Counted from the stretch's first letter, positions 1-6,186 are shown. The stretch: 7,391 bases of DNA from an uncultured Collinsella sp. (GCA_900544465.1 UQVT01000098.1:1-7391), one strand, 5' to 3'. The notes: generated from the letters alone by a model not told the origin. Numbers and translations: made by a program.

Positions 1-1421
1 CCGAGACGGATGTCTTTACGGGCAAAACCTTCGACGAACTGCAAGGCGAGGCCAAGCAAGGCGTTGATCTGGGCAGCATGTTCAGTGTGGACGAAGCGGC
101 GCTCAAGAGTGCGTTTTCGTTCGATACATCTGCGCTTTCGGGTGCGGCCGGCGGTATCGACCTTTCTGGTATTGACTTGTCCGGGCTGGACATTGACCTT
201 TCGGACGTTGGAAAGGACGTCGACTTCAGCGACATCATGGCCAAAGCACCGGCCCCAGATTTCTCGGGCATCTTTGACGGTCTGGAACTCACGCCCGAGC
301 AAATGCGGCAGGTGGGAACGCTTGCCAACCAACTGTTCGAGGGCTTTTTGCAGTCTGATCAGTTTAAGGCGCTGTCGCCCGATAATCTTAAGGACGCGTC
401 AAAGCTTGCCGCCGCGTTCTCGGCGTATCTTGAGAATGATGCGGCAGCCCAGCAAATCCTGGCCCAGCTCAAAGCGCTCGGCGGCGATGCCCTGGCCGAG
501 CGCCTGCAGCAGGCGATGACCGACTATGTCCAAAAGCAGCTGACTCCGTATCTGCAACAGGCAATGGATCAGGTGATGAAGTCGATCAGCGATCAGATTG
601 CGGCGACGGTGTCAGCTCAGCTCAAGGCAGGCGCAGCAGGGCTCATGGGCCAGATGACGACGCGGATGTCGTCGAGTTTTGCTAGCCTGGCGAGCGCCAT
701 GCGCGTGGATGCGAGTGCCTTTGCTCATGCCATTCACTTCAACATGGACGCCGAGGACCTGAGCTCGCTCATGATGAGCTATGCCAAGGCGTCGAAGCTC
801 ACCTACGACAACAACCTGACCACGCTGGGCTATGCGGATGAGGCGGACCCCATCTCGGTTAAGATTTTCCCGCGCGACTTTGAGGCCAAGGAGCGCGTAC
901 TCGATTACATCGATGCGTACAACAAGCAGGTCAAAGCTGCTGGCCACGATGATCGGGCAATTTCGTACACCGACTACATGGGCATCATCATGGGCTCGGT
1001 GACCGACATCGTGAACACCATCAGCTTGGTGCTCATCGCATTCGTGAGTATCAGTCTGGTGGTGAGCTCCATCATGATCGGCATCATCACCTACATCAGC
1101 GTGCTGGAACGCAAAAAGGAGATTGGCATCCTGCGCGCGATCGGCGCGTCGAAGCGTAACGTGGCCAACGTATTCAATGCCGAGACCTTTATCGAGGGCC
1201 TTATCGCCGGCGTCTTTGCCATTGTCGTCGTGGTGCTTGTGAGCTTTCCGGTTAATGCCTGGGCACTTGCTGCCAAGCAGGTACCCAATCTGATGAGCCT
1301 GCCCGCTCAAGACGCGTTGGCGCTCATCGCAATTTCGGTGGTGCTGACGGTCGTCGCCGGCTTACTACCGGCCCGCAGCGCGTCTAAGAAAGATCCCGTG
1401 GAGGCCCTGCGCTCCGAATAA
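1..1421 (+). CDS. ABC transporter permease, FtsX/MacB type, C-terminal part (5' truncated)
   Basis: The frame is open from base 3 to the TAA at 1419-1421, so the ATG at 78 is internal and the true start lies upstream of the window. The visible protein has a long hydrophilic, Ala/Gln/Met-rich extracytoplasmic region (to about base 1000) and then the C-terminal FtsX core: a membrane helix near 1010-1085, the cytoplasmic loop ERKKEIGILRAIGAS at 1107-1151, a second helix near 1190-1255 and a third near 1315-1375. It ends with the family-typical PARSASKKDPVEALR. FtsX/MacB permeases couple a cytoplasmic ATPase to extracytoplasmic work, such as peptide or lipoprotein export or control of cell-wall enzymes; the substrate here is unknown. 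The ATPase gene is not in the window and may lie upstream. Odd point: near 153-215 the protein carries short repeats of the form GIDLS-GIDLS-GLDIDLS. A hairpin begins on the stop codon. The family call is secure, the function is not. Confidence 0.93.
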   Translation, partial: ETDVFTGKTFDELQGEAKQGVDLGSMFSVDEAALKSAFSFDTSALSGAAGGIDLSGIDLSGLDIDLSDVGKDVDFSDIMAKAPAPDFSGIFDGLELTPEQMRQVGTLANQLFEGFLQSDQFKALSPDNLKDASKLAAAFSAYLENDAAAQQILAQLKALGGDALAERLQQAMTDYVQKQLTPYLQQAMDQVMKSISDQIAATVSAQLKAGAAGLMGQMTTRMSSSFASLASAMRVDASAFAHAIHFNMDAEDLSSLMMSYAKASKLTYDNNLTTLGYADEADPISVKIFPRDFEAKERVLDYIDAYNKQVKAAGHDDRAISYTDYMGIIMGSVTDIVNTISLVLIAFVSISLVVSSIMIGIITYISVLERKKEIGILRAIGASKRNVANVFNAETFIEGLIAGVFAIVVVVLVSFPVNAWALAAKQVPNLMSLPAQDALALIAISVVLTVVAGLLPARSASKKDPVEALRSE

Positions 1422-1470
1422 TGTGGCAGGGAACAGTCCCTTTGCCACATTGGGGAAGGGACTGTTCCCT
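1420..1470. terminator. Double inverted repeat between convergent genes; probable bidirectional terminator
   Basis: Two nested pairings are visible. AATGTGGCA (1420-1428) pairs with TGCCACATT (1443-1451), with an inner GGGA/TCCC extension. Alternatively AGGGAACAGTCCCTT (1428-1442) pairs perfectly over 15 bases with AAGGGACTGTTCCCT (1456-1470). They share bases 1428-1442 or neighbouring ones, so both cannot form fully at once. The element starts on the permease stop codon and ends 9 bases before the end of the opposing 377-aa gene. That position suits a terminator for both strands. No U-tract follows on either strand, so termination is inferred from position and stem strength only. A related hairpin occurs at 7196-7226. 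Confidence 0.6.
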
Positions 1471-1479
1471 CTCCTGCGC

Positions 1480-2613
1480 CTAGTTCGTTTTGCCCATCAA
1501 CGTGATACGGATGCTTGGATGGGTGTACTCGTCAAACTCGTCCTCGGGATCCGTGTCAAACGAGTAATACGCTTTGATGGGGTCGTCGCTCGTCCTAATG
1601 GAGATCCTCTCGTAGAGCGAACCGTTCAAAAAAGCCTGCCTAAACTCTTCGGGGAGCTTCTGCGGCGCTAGGAGCTCGGGACTCACGGTCTTGACGTCCG
1701 CGGTTTGGACGACAGAGGAAAGCTCGTCAAGGTCGAGCTCGATGCGCGCGAGGTTGTCCTCAAGGCTCGCATCGGGGTCGATTTCTGCTGTGTAACTTAC
1801 TTCCTTGAGCGTCCCCTTGTTGTCGAAATCCAGGTACGTATAGGTCTTCTGGGTATCGGAGTCGCCGTCGTGCAGGTAGCCGCGGACGTGATAGCCGTAA
1901 TCTTGATATCGCTCGTAAGGGTCATCGGCAGACACGTACTCGCATGCGGGCTCTAACGTCTTGCGGGCGATGACGATCTGCTCGGCCGCGGCAGCGGCGT
2001 TCTTCTGCATCTCGATGTTTCCCTGCGCCAGCTGCGGGATATAGGCGCCGCACACGATTGCGAGGGGCAGTGCCACAAGCGCGATGATCCACTTTTTTGC
2101 ACGGGGGACAGGCAAGCCACAGGCCTCCGCCATGGCCTTTGCGTTAGCGAAGCTCTCGGTAAGCACGTCTGCTGCGGTGGCGACGGCGCCTACGGCGGCG
2201 GCGACTTCTGCCGCGCCGCCCAGGTTGCGCGCGGTCTCGTTGTCGCTGTTCTTGAGTAGGCGCGCGGCGGCCTGTGTACCGACAACGCCTGCGATTTGTG
2301 CCGAGCGGTCTTTCTCGGTCTGCTCGACGACGAGTCGGCACTGCATTTCCTTCCACTGCTTGCCGCGCATACCAAAGCGCGGCGCGAGCGTGCAGTAGCA
2401 GAATATGACGAGTTCAATGACGGCGAGCACTAGGGTGGCCATCATGCCCGTCTCTTGGAAGCCTTCGTGATGGAAGACGATGTCGTCAATCATTTCGAAG
2501 GGAATGATTAAAAATGGCAGCACTAACGCCATGGCAAGCGCCGCACCGGCAATCTTGGGGTAGATGCAGTATCGCTGGATGCGGCTGCGTTCTTGTTCGG
2601 AAAGTGTAGCCAT
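1480..2613 (-). CDS. Unrecognised membrane protein, three predicted helices, 377 aa
   Basis: I do not recognise this family. The ATG at 2613-2611 has AAGGA six bases upstream, and the stop is the TAG at 1482-1480. Predicted layout: a helical hairpin at residues about 20-41 and 57-76; a cytoplasmic-looking stretch (80-170) with an Ala/Gly-rich segment at about 107-168; a third helix at about 174-196; and an acidic, Tyr-rich C-terminal domain (200-377), probably outside the cell, with two runs of possible beta structure around YTYLDFDNKGTLKEVSYTAE (257-276) and KAYYSFDTDPEDEFDEYTH (347-365). No catalytic motif, signal peptidase site or lipobox is evident. It lies 49 bases downstream of the DUF3592-type gene on the same strand, so the two are probably co-transcribed. 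The gene is complete and of ordinary composition. Presence of a real gene is well supported; function is unknown. Confidence 0.82.
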   Translation of the reverse strand: MATLSEQERSRIQRYCIYPKIAGAALAMALVLPFLIIPFEMIDDIVFHHEGFQETGMMATLVLAVIELVIFCYCTLAPRFGMRGKQWKEMQCRLVVEQTEKDRSAQIAGVVGTQAAARLLKNSDNETARNLGGAAEVAAAVGAVATAADVLTESFANAKAMAEACGLPVPRAKKWIIALVALPLAIVCGAYIPQLAQGNIEMQKNAAAAAEQIVIARKTLEPACEYVSADDPYERYQDYGYHVRGYLHDGDSDTQKTYTYLDFDNKGTLKEVSYTAEIDPDASLEDNLARIELDLDELSSVVQTADVKTVSPELLAPQKLPEEFRQAFLNGSLYERISIRTSDDPIKAYYSFDTDPEDEFDEYTHPSIRITLMGKTN

Positions 2614-2662
2614 AGCTGGTCCTTGATGTCGTGGCGGTCGTTGCGGCGCGCGTCAGTCTGGG

Positions 2663-3190
2663 CTAGCGCTGGATAAGAGCATAGAGCAAGATGCTCACCG
2701 CGATGAGCAAGAAACCTGCGATGTTGAACATCAGCGTGGCAAAGTTGCCAACGATAGGTCGTTCGACATAGCTTTTGTCTGGGTTGCCGGGGTCGTAGTG
2801 CACGGTCATTTGGCTGCCGAGGGGCCAAAGCTCCTCTGCGAGGGTGCTTAGATGGGCGACGGGTCCCATCTTCACGTGCAGCCAGCCCTTGGCATCTTCG
2901 TAGGCTGCGGTTTGCGTGCGGACGGGGAGTCCCGACAAATGTACGGTCTTTACTCCACGGAATTGTTTTCTCACGTGGTAGCGCGCGCCGTCGACGGTGT
3001 ATTCCAAAACGGGACACATCCTGCCTTCGCCCGTAAAACGGTAATCAATGACCGTTCCTGTGGTCACAGCGGTGCAGGCCTTGGCTTTCCTGCGAGCGGC
3101 GGCTTTCATGAGCGCGCTCACTCCGATAAGCAGGATGCCGATGCCCCCAACCAAGATGAGCGCGAGCAGGGATATCTGCGACGTGGTCAC
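2663..3190 (-). CDS. DUF3592-type membrane protein, 175 aa
   Basis: The start is a GTG (3190-3188) with AGGAG six bases upstream (3201-3197); the stop is the TAG at 2665-2663. The protein has an N-terminal membrane helix (about residues 6-28) followed by a basic flank (AARRKAKA), a soluble domain (about 40-145), and a C-terminal membrane helix (about 150-172). The soluble domain follows the DUF3592 pattern: TGTVIDY at 44-50, a PVLEYTVDGARY strand pair at 60-71, and G..MTVHYDPGNPDKSYV at 125-142. In this family the domain lies between two helices and its role is not known. It is the first gene of a probable two-gene unit with the 377-aa membrane protein 49 bases downstream. A -10-like TATACT lies about 40 bases upstream of the start. 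Confidence 0.87.
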   Translation of the reverse strand: MTTSQISLLALILVGGIGILLIGVSALMKAAARRKAKACTAVTTGTVIDYRFTGEGRMCPVLEYTVDGARYHVRKQFRGVKTVHLSGLPVRTQTAAYEDAKGWLHVKMGPVAHLSTLAEELWPLGSQMTVHYDPGNPDKSYVERPIVGNFATLMFNIAGFLLIAVSILLYALIQR

Positions 3191-3228
3191 GGCGTTCTCC
3201 TTTGGCGCGATACCGTCATATGTGACTC

Positions 3229-3234
3229 AGTATA
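3229..3234 (-). promoter_or_regulatory. Candidate -10 box for the DUF3592 operon
   Basis: Read on the minus strand the bases are TATACT, one mismatch from the consensus TATAAT. A transcript would start near 3222, giving a leader of about 30 bases before the GTG start. No convincing -35 hexamer is present at 16-18 bases spacing, so the site is only a candidate. It is supported mainly by the local AT-rich island (3215-3240) in otherwise GC-rich DNA. Confidence 0.35.
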
Positions 3235-3403
3235 TAGAATCCCGCCATCGATGAGCTGCTGCATGGGGGCTCGATGGGCTCGCCGTGTTGGCTTGCCAGA
3301 TGATCCTGCCGATCATGTGCTGCGCTGCCCGGGAGGTGACAAGGGTGACCTTCGCGCCCATCGCAATAGGACGCCTTGCTTTGCCGCATTGGGGGCCCTT
3401 GCG

Positions 3404-3593
3404 AAATCGATGTCTAATACTTTTCCAAGAAGTGAACGACCAATTTTGGGCCCCCGAAGCATCCGCATTTTTCGACGTCAAAACCGCAGGATATGAGTGA
3501 TGAAACAGCAGGAAATAGCCTTCAAAAAGTGCCGATGCTTCGGGGGCCCGATTTCACTCGTTCACTTCTCGGAAAAGCATTCACCTTCGATTT
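3404..3593. repeat. Long imperfect inverted repeat, about 60-base arms
   Basis: The left arm is 3404-3463 and the right arm 3534-3593, with 70 bases between them. By hand alignment 48 of 60 positions pair. The innermost 16 bases, GGGCCCCCGAAGCATC (3448-3463), match perfectly, and so do blocks TTTTCC, AGAAGTGAACGA and AAATCGA further out. The likeness continues weakly into the spacer for about 16 more bases on each side. Between the conserved blocks one 8-base patch (3440-3447 against 3550-3557) is almost wholly different, as if the two arms had diverged as separate copies. No transposase or obvious target-site duplication was found. It may be two inverted copies of a dispersed intergenic repeat, a MITE-like element or a structured RNA. 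Confidence 0.75.
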
Positions 3594-3646
3594 AGGAGGC
3601 CGCGTGAATGGGCGGCTGATGGGATGTTGGTCCTGTTAGGATGCCC

Positions 3647-3661
3647 AATTCGGAGCGAATT
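3647..3661. repeat. Short perfect palindrome just past the CMD-cupin stop
   Basis: AATTCG (3647-3652) and CGAATT (3656-3661) are exact reverse complements around a GAG loop. On the minus strand this starts five bases beyond the TAG of the operon's last gene, where a terminator would be expected. The stem is short and AT-rich and no T-run follows, so as a terminator it would be weak; it may simply be chance. Confidence 0.3.
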
Positions 3662-3666
3662 CAGGT

Positions 3667-4416
3667 CTAGGGTTCCAGCGCGCTGTATGCATTGTCGTCT
3701 ACGGGCTCGAGCCACTCGTTGCTGGTGCCCTCGCCCGGGAACTCAAAGGCTAGGTGGCTGAACCAGCAACCGGCCGCGGCGCCATGCCAGTGCTTGACGT
3801 TTGCCGGAATCTCGACGATATCGCCGGGGCGCAGGCGCTGCGCGGGCTTGCCCTCCTCTTGGTACCAGCCCTCGCCCTCGACGCAGATGAGCACCTGGCC
3901 GCCGCCCTTGCTCGCGTGGTGAACATGCCAGTTGTTGCGGCAGCCCGGCTCGAAGGTCACGTTGAAGATGGGCAGATAGTCGCCGGGACCCGTGAGCGCC
4001 TTGAGGTAGCTTTGACCGATGAAATACTTGTCAAAGGCCACGTTGGGCTCGCCGAGTCCAAAGAAGCCGCCGTGCCCGTCGGTGCGTGCGGCATCGTCGG
4101 CGTAGACCTCCTTTACCATGTTGAAGGCCGCCCAGGCGTTGGGCCAACCGGCATAGAAAGCGACATGGGTGAGAAGCTCGGCCATTTCCTCGCGTGTCAC
4201 ACCGTTTTGGCGGGCGCTGGCCAGATGATATTTGAGCGAGCTGTCCGTAATGCCCTTTCCAATCAGGGTGCTCACGGTAACGATGCTGCGCAGCTTGAGC
4301 GGCAGCTGTGCCTCGCGATTCCAGACTTCGCCAAATAGAATATCGTCGTTAAGGTGTGCGAACTCGGGGGCAAACTCGCCCAGTGCATCGTGGCCCGCGG
4401 TCTGTTTGATGGTCAT
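3667..4416 (-). CDS. Carboxymuconolactone decarboxylase-family / cupin fusion protein, 249 aa
   Basis: The start is set at the ATG 4416-4414 because GGAGGGAG (4428-4421) precedes it at ideal spacing; an upstream in-frame start at 4512 would run into the flavodoxin gene and adds a non-family leader. Residues about 10-108 form a CMD-like all-helical domain (LPLKLRSIVTVSTLIGKG, then THVAFYAGWPNAWAAFNMV at 83-101). It lacks the CxxC pair of AhpD peroxidases, so it resembles the gamma-carboxymuconolactone decarboxylase branch. Residues about 148-228 form a cupin barrel. Motif 1 supplies likely metal ligands His164, His166 and Gln174, and motif 2 (PGDIVEIPANVKHWH) supplies His209. The Gln in place of the usual Glu is notable. 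It is the last gene of the four-gene operon, 46 bases after the flavodoxin. The reaction is unknown; ring-opening or lactone chemistry from aromatic catabolism should not be assumed in this setting. Confidence 0.93.
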   Translation of the reverse strand: MTIKQTAGHDALGEFAPEFAHLNDDILFGEVWNREAQLPLKLRSIVTVSTLIGKGITDSSLKYHLASARQNGVTREEMAELLTHVAFYAGWPNAWAAFNMVKEVYADDAARTDGHGGFFGLGEPNVAFDKYFIGQSYLKALTGPGDYLPIFNVTFEPGCRNNWHVHHASKGGGQVLICVEGEGWYQEEGKPAQRLRPGDIVEIPANVKHWHGAAAGCWFSHLAFEFPGEGTSNEWLEPVDDNAYSALEP

Positions 4417-4420
4417 GTGA

Positions 4421-4428
4421 CTCCCTCC
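4421..4428 (-). promoter_or_regulatory. Ribosome binding site deciding the CMD-cupin start
   Basis: Read on the minus strand as GGAGGGAG, with the GGAGG core seven bases from the ATG at 4416. It supports this start over the longer in-frame option beginning at 4512. Confidence 0.8.
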
Positions 4429-4462
4429 GGTGATGGTGATGCTATTTGCCAATGAAAAAAGG

Positions 4463-4936
4463 CTAGCGGTATTTCTCGACGAACTTCTTGAGCGCCGCAT
4501 CGCTTGCGCCATTTAGAACCTCGCCTTCTTCGATTACCGCGCCGGGGGCACACGGCTTGAGCGTCGAGACGGTCTTGCCCATCCCGCTTCCGCCGGACGT
4601 GGCAAACAGGACGACCTTCTTGCCGGAGAAGTCATAGGACTCGAGGAAGGTTTTGATGATTGCGGGCGCCACGTACCACCAGATCGGGAAGCCGAGGAAG
4701 ATAGTGTCGTAGCTGTCAAGGCTGGCGAGCTTTGAGGCAATGGCAGGGCGGCACGCCGGGTCGTTTGCCTCGAGCGTGGAGCGGCTGGTCTTGTCGTACC
4801 AGTTAAGGTCTCCGGCGGTGTAGGCCTCGGCGGGGAGAATCTCGAACAGCTCGGCATCCGCGACGTTTGCCAGGCGCCTTGCCAGGTCTGCCGTCACGCC
4901 GCTTGCGCTGAAATAGGCTACGAGGGTCTTTGTCAT
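4463..4936 (-). CDS. Flavodoxin family protein, 157 aa
   Basis: A short-chain flavodoxin, an FMN-binding electron carrier or quinone-reductase-like protein of the cytoplasm. Residues 1-9 form the first strand (MTKTLVAYFS), and the phosphate-binding loop follows as SASGVT (10-15). DTIFLGFPIWWYVAP at 77-91 carries the aromatic residues that usually stack on the flavin. FATSGGSGMG at 111-120 forms the third flavin loop. The closest known pattern is the flavodoxin_4-type proteins often found beside aldo/keto reductases. AGGAG (4946-4942) lies five bases before the ATG at 4936, inside the end of the upstream small gene. The ATG overlaps that gene's TGA by four bases (ATGA, 4936-4933), so translation is probably coupled. 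The stop is the TAG at 4465-4463. The redox partner is unknown. Confidence 0.95.
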   Translation of the reverse strand: MTKTLVAYFSASGVTADLARRLANVADAELFEILPAEAYTAGDLNWYDKTSRSTLEANDPACRPAIASKLASLDSYDTIFLGFPIWWYVAPAIIKTFLESYDFSGKKVVLFATSGGSGMGKTVSTLKPCAPGAVIEEGEVLNGASDAALKKFVEKYR

Positions 4937-5154
4937 GATTGCTCCTTTGATTGTCGGTCTTGCTGCAGGGTGTAGATAAGGTAATCGAGGGTTTCGAGTT
5001 TTCGCTGCTCGGCATGGGTGCGCTCGAGCAGGTCGCGCCGGTAGGTCTTAAGACGGCAAATGCGGGCGCACGTACTTGGCAGCTGCGAAAACTCGCTGAT
5101 GAGTGCATCGCAGCAGCCGGCGTCACGTAGGTTGGCGATGGTCTTTTCGTCCAT
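4933..5154 (-). CDS. Small helical protein translationally coupled to flavodoxin, 73 aa
   Basis: A complete small gene, ATG 5154-5152 to TGA 4935-4933, sitting eight bases after the reductase stop and overlapping the flavodoxin start by ATGA. Its packing between two solid genes with no spare DNA argues that it is real. The ribosome site is poor (AGGC only), so translation may depend on reinitiation from the reductase. The protein is predicted mostly helical. An N-terminal part, KTIANLRDAGCCDALISEF, is followed by a basic amphipathic helix (about residues 34-66) ending in LETLDYLIYTLQQ. Four cysteines sit at 14, 15, 29 and 33. From memory, the LDYLIY helix resembles the C-terminal dimerisation helix of MerR-type regulators, and small proteins with this ending occur beside flavodoxins in related anaerobes; this has not been checked. 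No DNA-binding helix-turn-helix is visible. A regulator, partner or chaperone of the flavodoxin is possible. Confidence 0.8.
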   Translation of the reverse strand: MDEKTIANLRDAGCCDALISEFSQLPSTCARICRLKTYRRDLLERTHAEQRKLETLDYLIYTLQQDRQSKEQS

Positions 5155-5162
5155 TGCGTTGC

Positions 5163-6182
5163 CTAGCGGGTTGTTTTGACCCTGGCGGCGCCGGCGAGTG
5201 CTTTCTCGCCAGGGCGGCCCTTGGGCCCCACGAGCGCATGCGGTTGGTAGAGCTCCTCGAGGAAGTCGACCTCGGCGGAAGAGAGGGTCAGGTCGAGTGC
5301 CGCCACGGCCTCATCCACGCGCTCCGGCTTGGAGCAGCCCACGATGGGCGCCTCGACGCCGCGTGCCCAGTGCCAGGCAAGCGCCACCTGCGACATCGGC
5401 ACGCCGTGGTCGGCAGCGACCTTGGCTACGCGCTCGATGATGGGCATATCGATGGTGCGGTTATGATCGTACTTATCGACCATGGTCTTGTCGGTGGTGC
5501 TACGAGTGCTGGTGCTCTCCCACGTGGGGCGGCACAGGTGGCCGGATGCCATGGGGCTGTACGGCGTGATGGCCATGCCGTATTGGCGGCACACGGGAAT
5601 CATCTCACGCTCGTCTTCGCGATAGAGCAGGTTGTAGTGGCACTGCATGCTCGTGAACTTGGTCCAGCCGTTTTGCTCTGCGATAACCTGCATGTTATGC
5701 AGCTGGTAGGCGTACATGGCGCTGGCGCCGAGCGCGCGGACCTTGCCCTCGCGTACCAGGCTATCGAGCGCCTCCATGGTTTCCTCCATGGGCACGTCGT
5801 AGTCAAAGCGGTGGATGATGTAGAGGTCTAGGTAGTCGGTGCCCAGACGCTTGAGCGAGCCTTCGATTTCGTGCCTGATGGCCGCGGCGGAAAGGCCGCC
5901 TTCGTTAAAGTGTACCTTGCTGGCAAGGACGACGTCCGCGCGTGCGATGCCCAGCTCGCGCAATGCGGCACCGATGTACTCCTCGCTCGTGCCAAAGCTG
6001 TAGCAGTTGGCGGTGTCGATAAAGTTAATGCCGGCGTCGATTGCACTCTTTATAACGGCGCGGGTTCCGTCGGGGCCGATAGTCCACTGATGAAAATCGG
6101 GACTGGCCTCGCCAAAGCTCATGCCGCCTAGGCAAAGCTTAGAAATCTTAATGCCGGAATGGCCGAGCGTGGTGTATTGCAT
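5163..6182 (-). CDS. Aldo/keto reductase, YajO-like, 339 aa
   Basis: An NADPH-dependent carbonyl reductase of the (beta/alpha)8 aldo/keto reductase family. The start is the ATG at 6182-6180, chosen because GGAGGG (6192-6187) lies four bases upstream and the protein then begins MQYTTLGHSGIKISKLCLGG as the family does. The full catalytic tetrad is present: Asp56, Tyr61 (DTANCYSFG), Lys89 (LASKVHF) and His124 (LYIIHRFDY). GCSKPERVDEA (282-292) fits the loop that grips the 2'-phosphate of NADPH. The best remembered match is E. coli YajO, which shares the MQY..LG start, the SMQCHYNLLYREDEREM stretch and the SPMASGHLCRP region. The tail of about 20 residues after PHALVG (GPKGRPGEKALAGAARVKTT) looks longer than in YajO. 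It is the first gene of the operon and is divergent from the LysR-type regulator. The true substrate is unknown. Confidence 0.96.
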   Translation of the reverse strand: MQYTTLGHSGIKISKLCLGGMSFGEASPDFHQWTIGPDGTRAVIKSAIDAGINFIDTANCYSFGTSEEYIGAALRELGIARADVVLASKVHFNEGGLSAAAIRHEIEGSLKRLGTDYLDLYIIHRFDYDVPMEETMEALDSLVREGKVRALGASAMYAYQLHNMQVIAEQNGWTKFTSMQCHYNLLYREDEREMIPVCRQYGMAITPYSPMASGHLCRPTWESTSTRSTTDKTMVDKYDHNRTIDMPIIERVAKVAADHGVPMSQVALAWHWARGVEAPIVGCSKPERVDEAVAALDLTLSSAEVDFLEELYQPHALVGPKGRPGEKALAGAARVKTTR

Positions 6183-6186
6183 AACG

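Larger units (their letters stand above)
3191..3666. other. Gene-free stretch between two minus-strand operons
   Basis: No convincing gene is visible in these 476 bases. Short open frames on both strands (for example 3227-3481 minus and 3285-3500 plus) lack ribosome sites and resemble nothing I know. The stretch holds the candidate promoter of the DUF3592 operon at its left end, three copies of the octamer GGGGGCCC or its complement (3391-3398, 3448-3455, 3542-3549), the long inverted repeat 3404-3593, and a small palindrome AATTCG-GAG-CGAATT at 3647-3661 just beyond the end of the CMD-cupin gene. Confidence 0.7.

Noticed and set aside
612..1310. Long minus-strand frame of 232 codons opposite the permease
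   Set aside because: His/Asp/Arg-rich antisense shadow of a clear FtsX gene, with no ribosome site or known domain.
3227..3481. 84-codon minus-strand frame covering the left repeat arm
   Set aside because: No ribosome site and no family resemblance; it also covers the candidate promoter of the DUF3592 operon.
3493..3639. 48-codon plus-strand frame starting MSDETAGNSLQKVP, running from the repeat spacer through the right arm
   Set aside because: Only a weak GCAGGA upstream, and most of its length is the repeat arm; no evidence for translation. Worth a glance if the repeat proves widespread.
3754..4338. Plus-strand frame of 194 codons opposite the CMD-cupin gene
   Set aside because: Antisense shadow; no start signal and no recognisable family.
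4417..4462. Possible regulatory element between flavodoxin and CMD-cupin genes
   Set aside because: Only 46 bases with no clear stem; CATCACCATCACC looks like chance repetition next to the ribosome site.
4417..4512. Longer N-terminus for the CMD-cupin protein (start at 4512)
   Set aside because: Would overlap the flavodoxin gene by 50 bases and add a Ser/Arg-rich leader unlike the family; the start at 4416 has a strong ribosome site.
5103..5831. Plus-strand frame of 242 codons opposite the reductase
   Set aside because: Shadow of the aldo/keto reductase, which has its full catalytic tetrad; the antisense peptide is low-complexity His/Gly/Val-rich.
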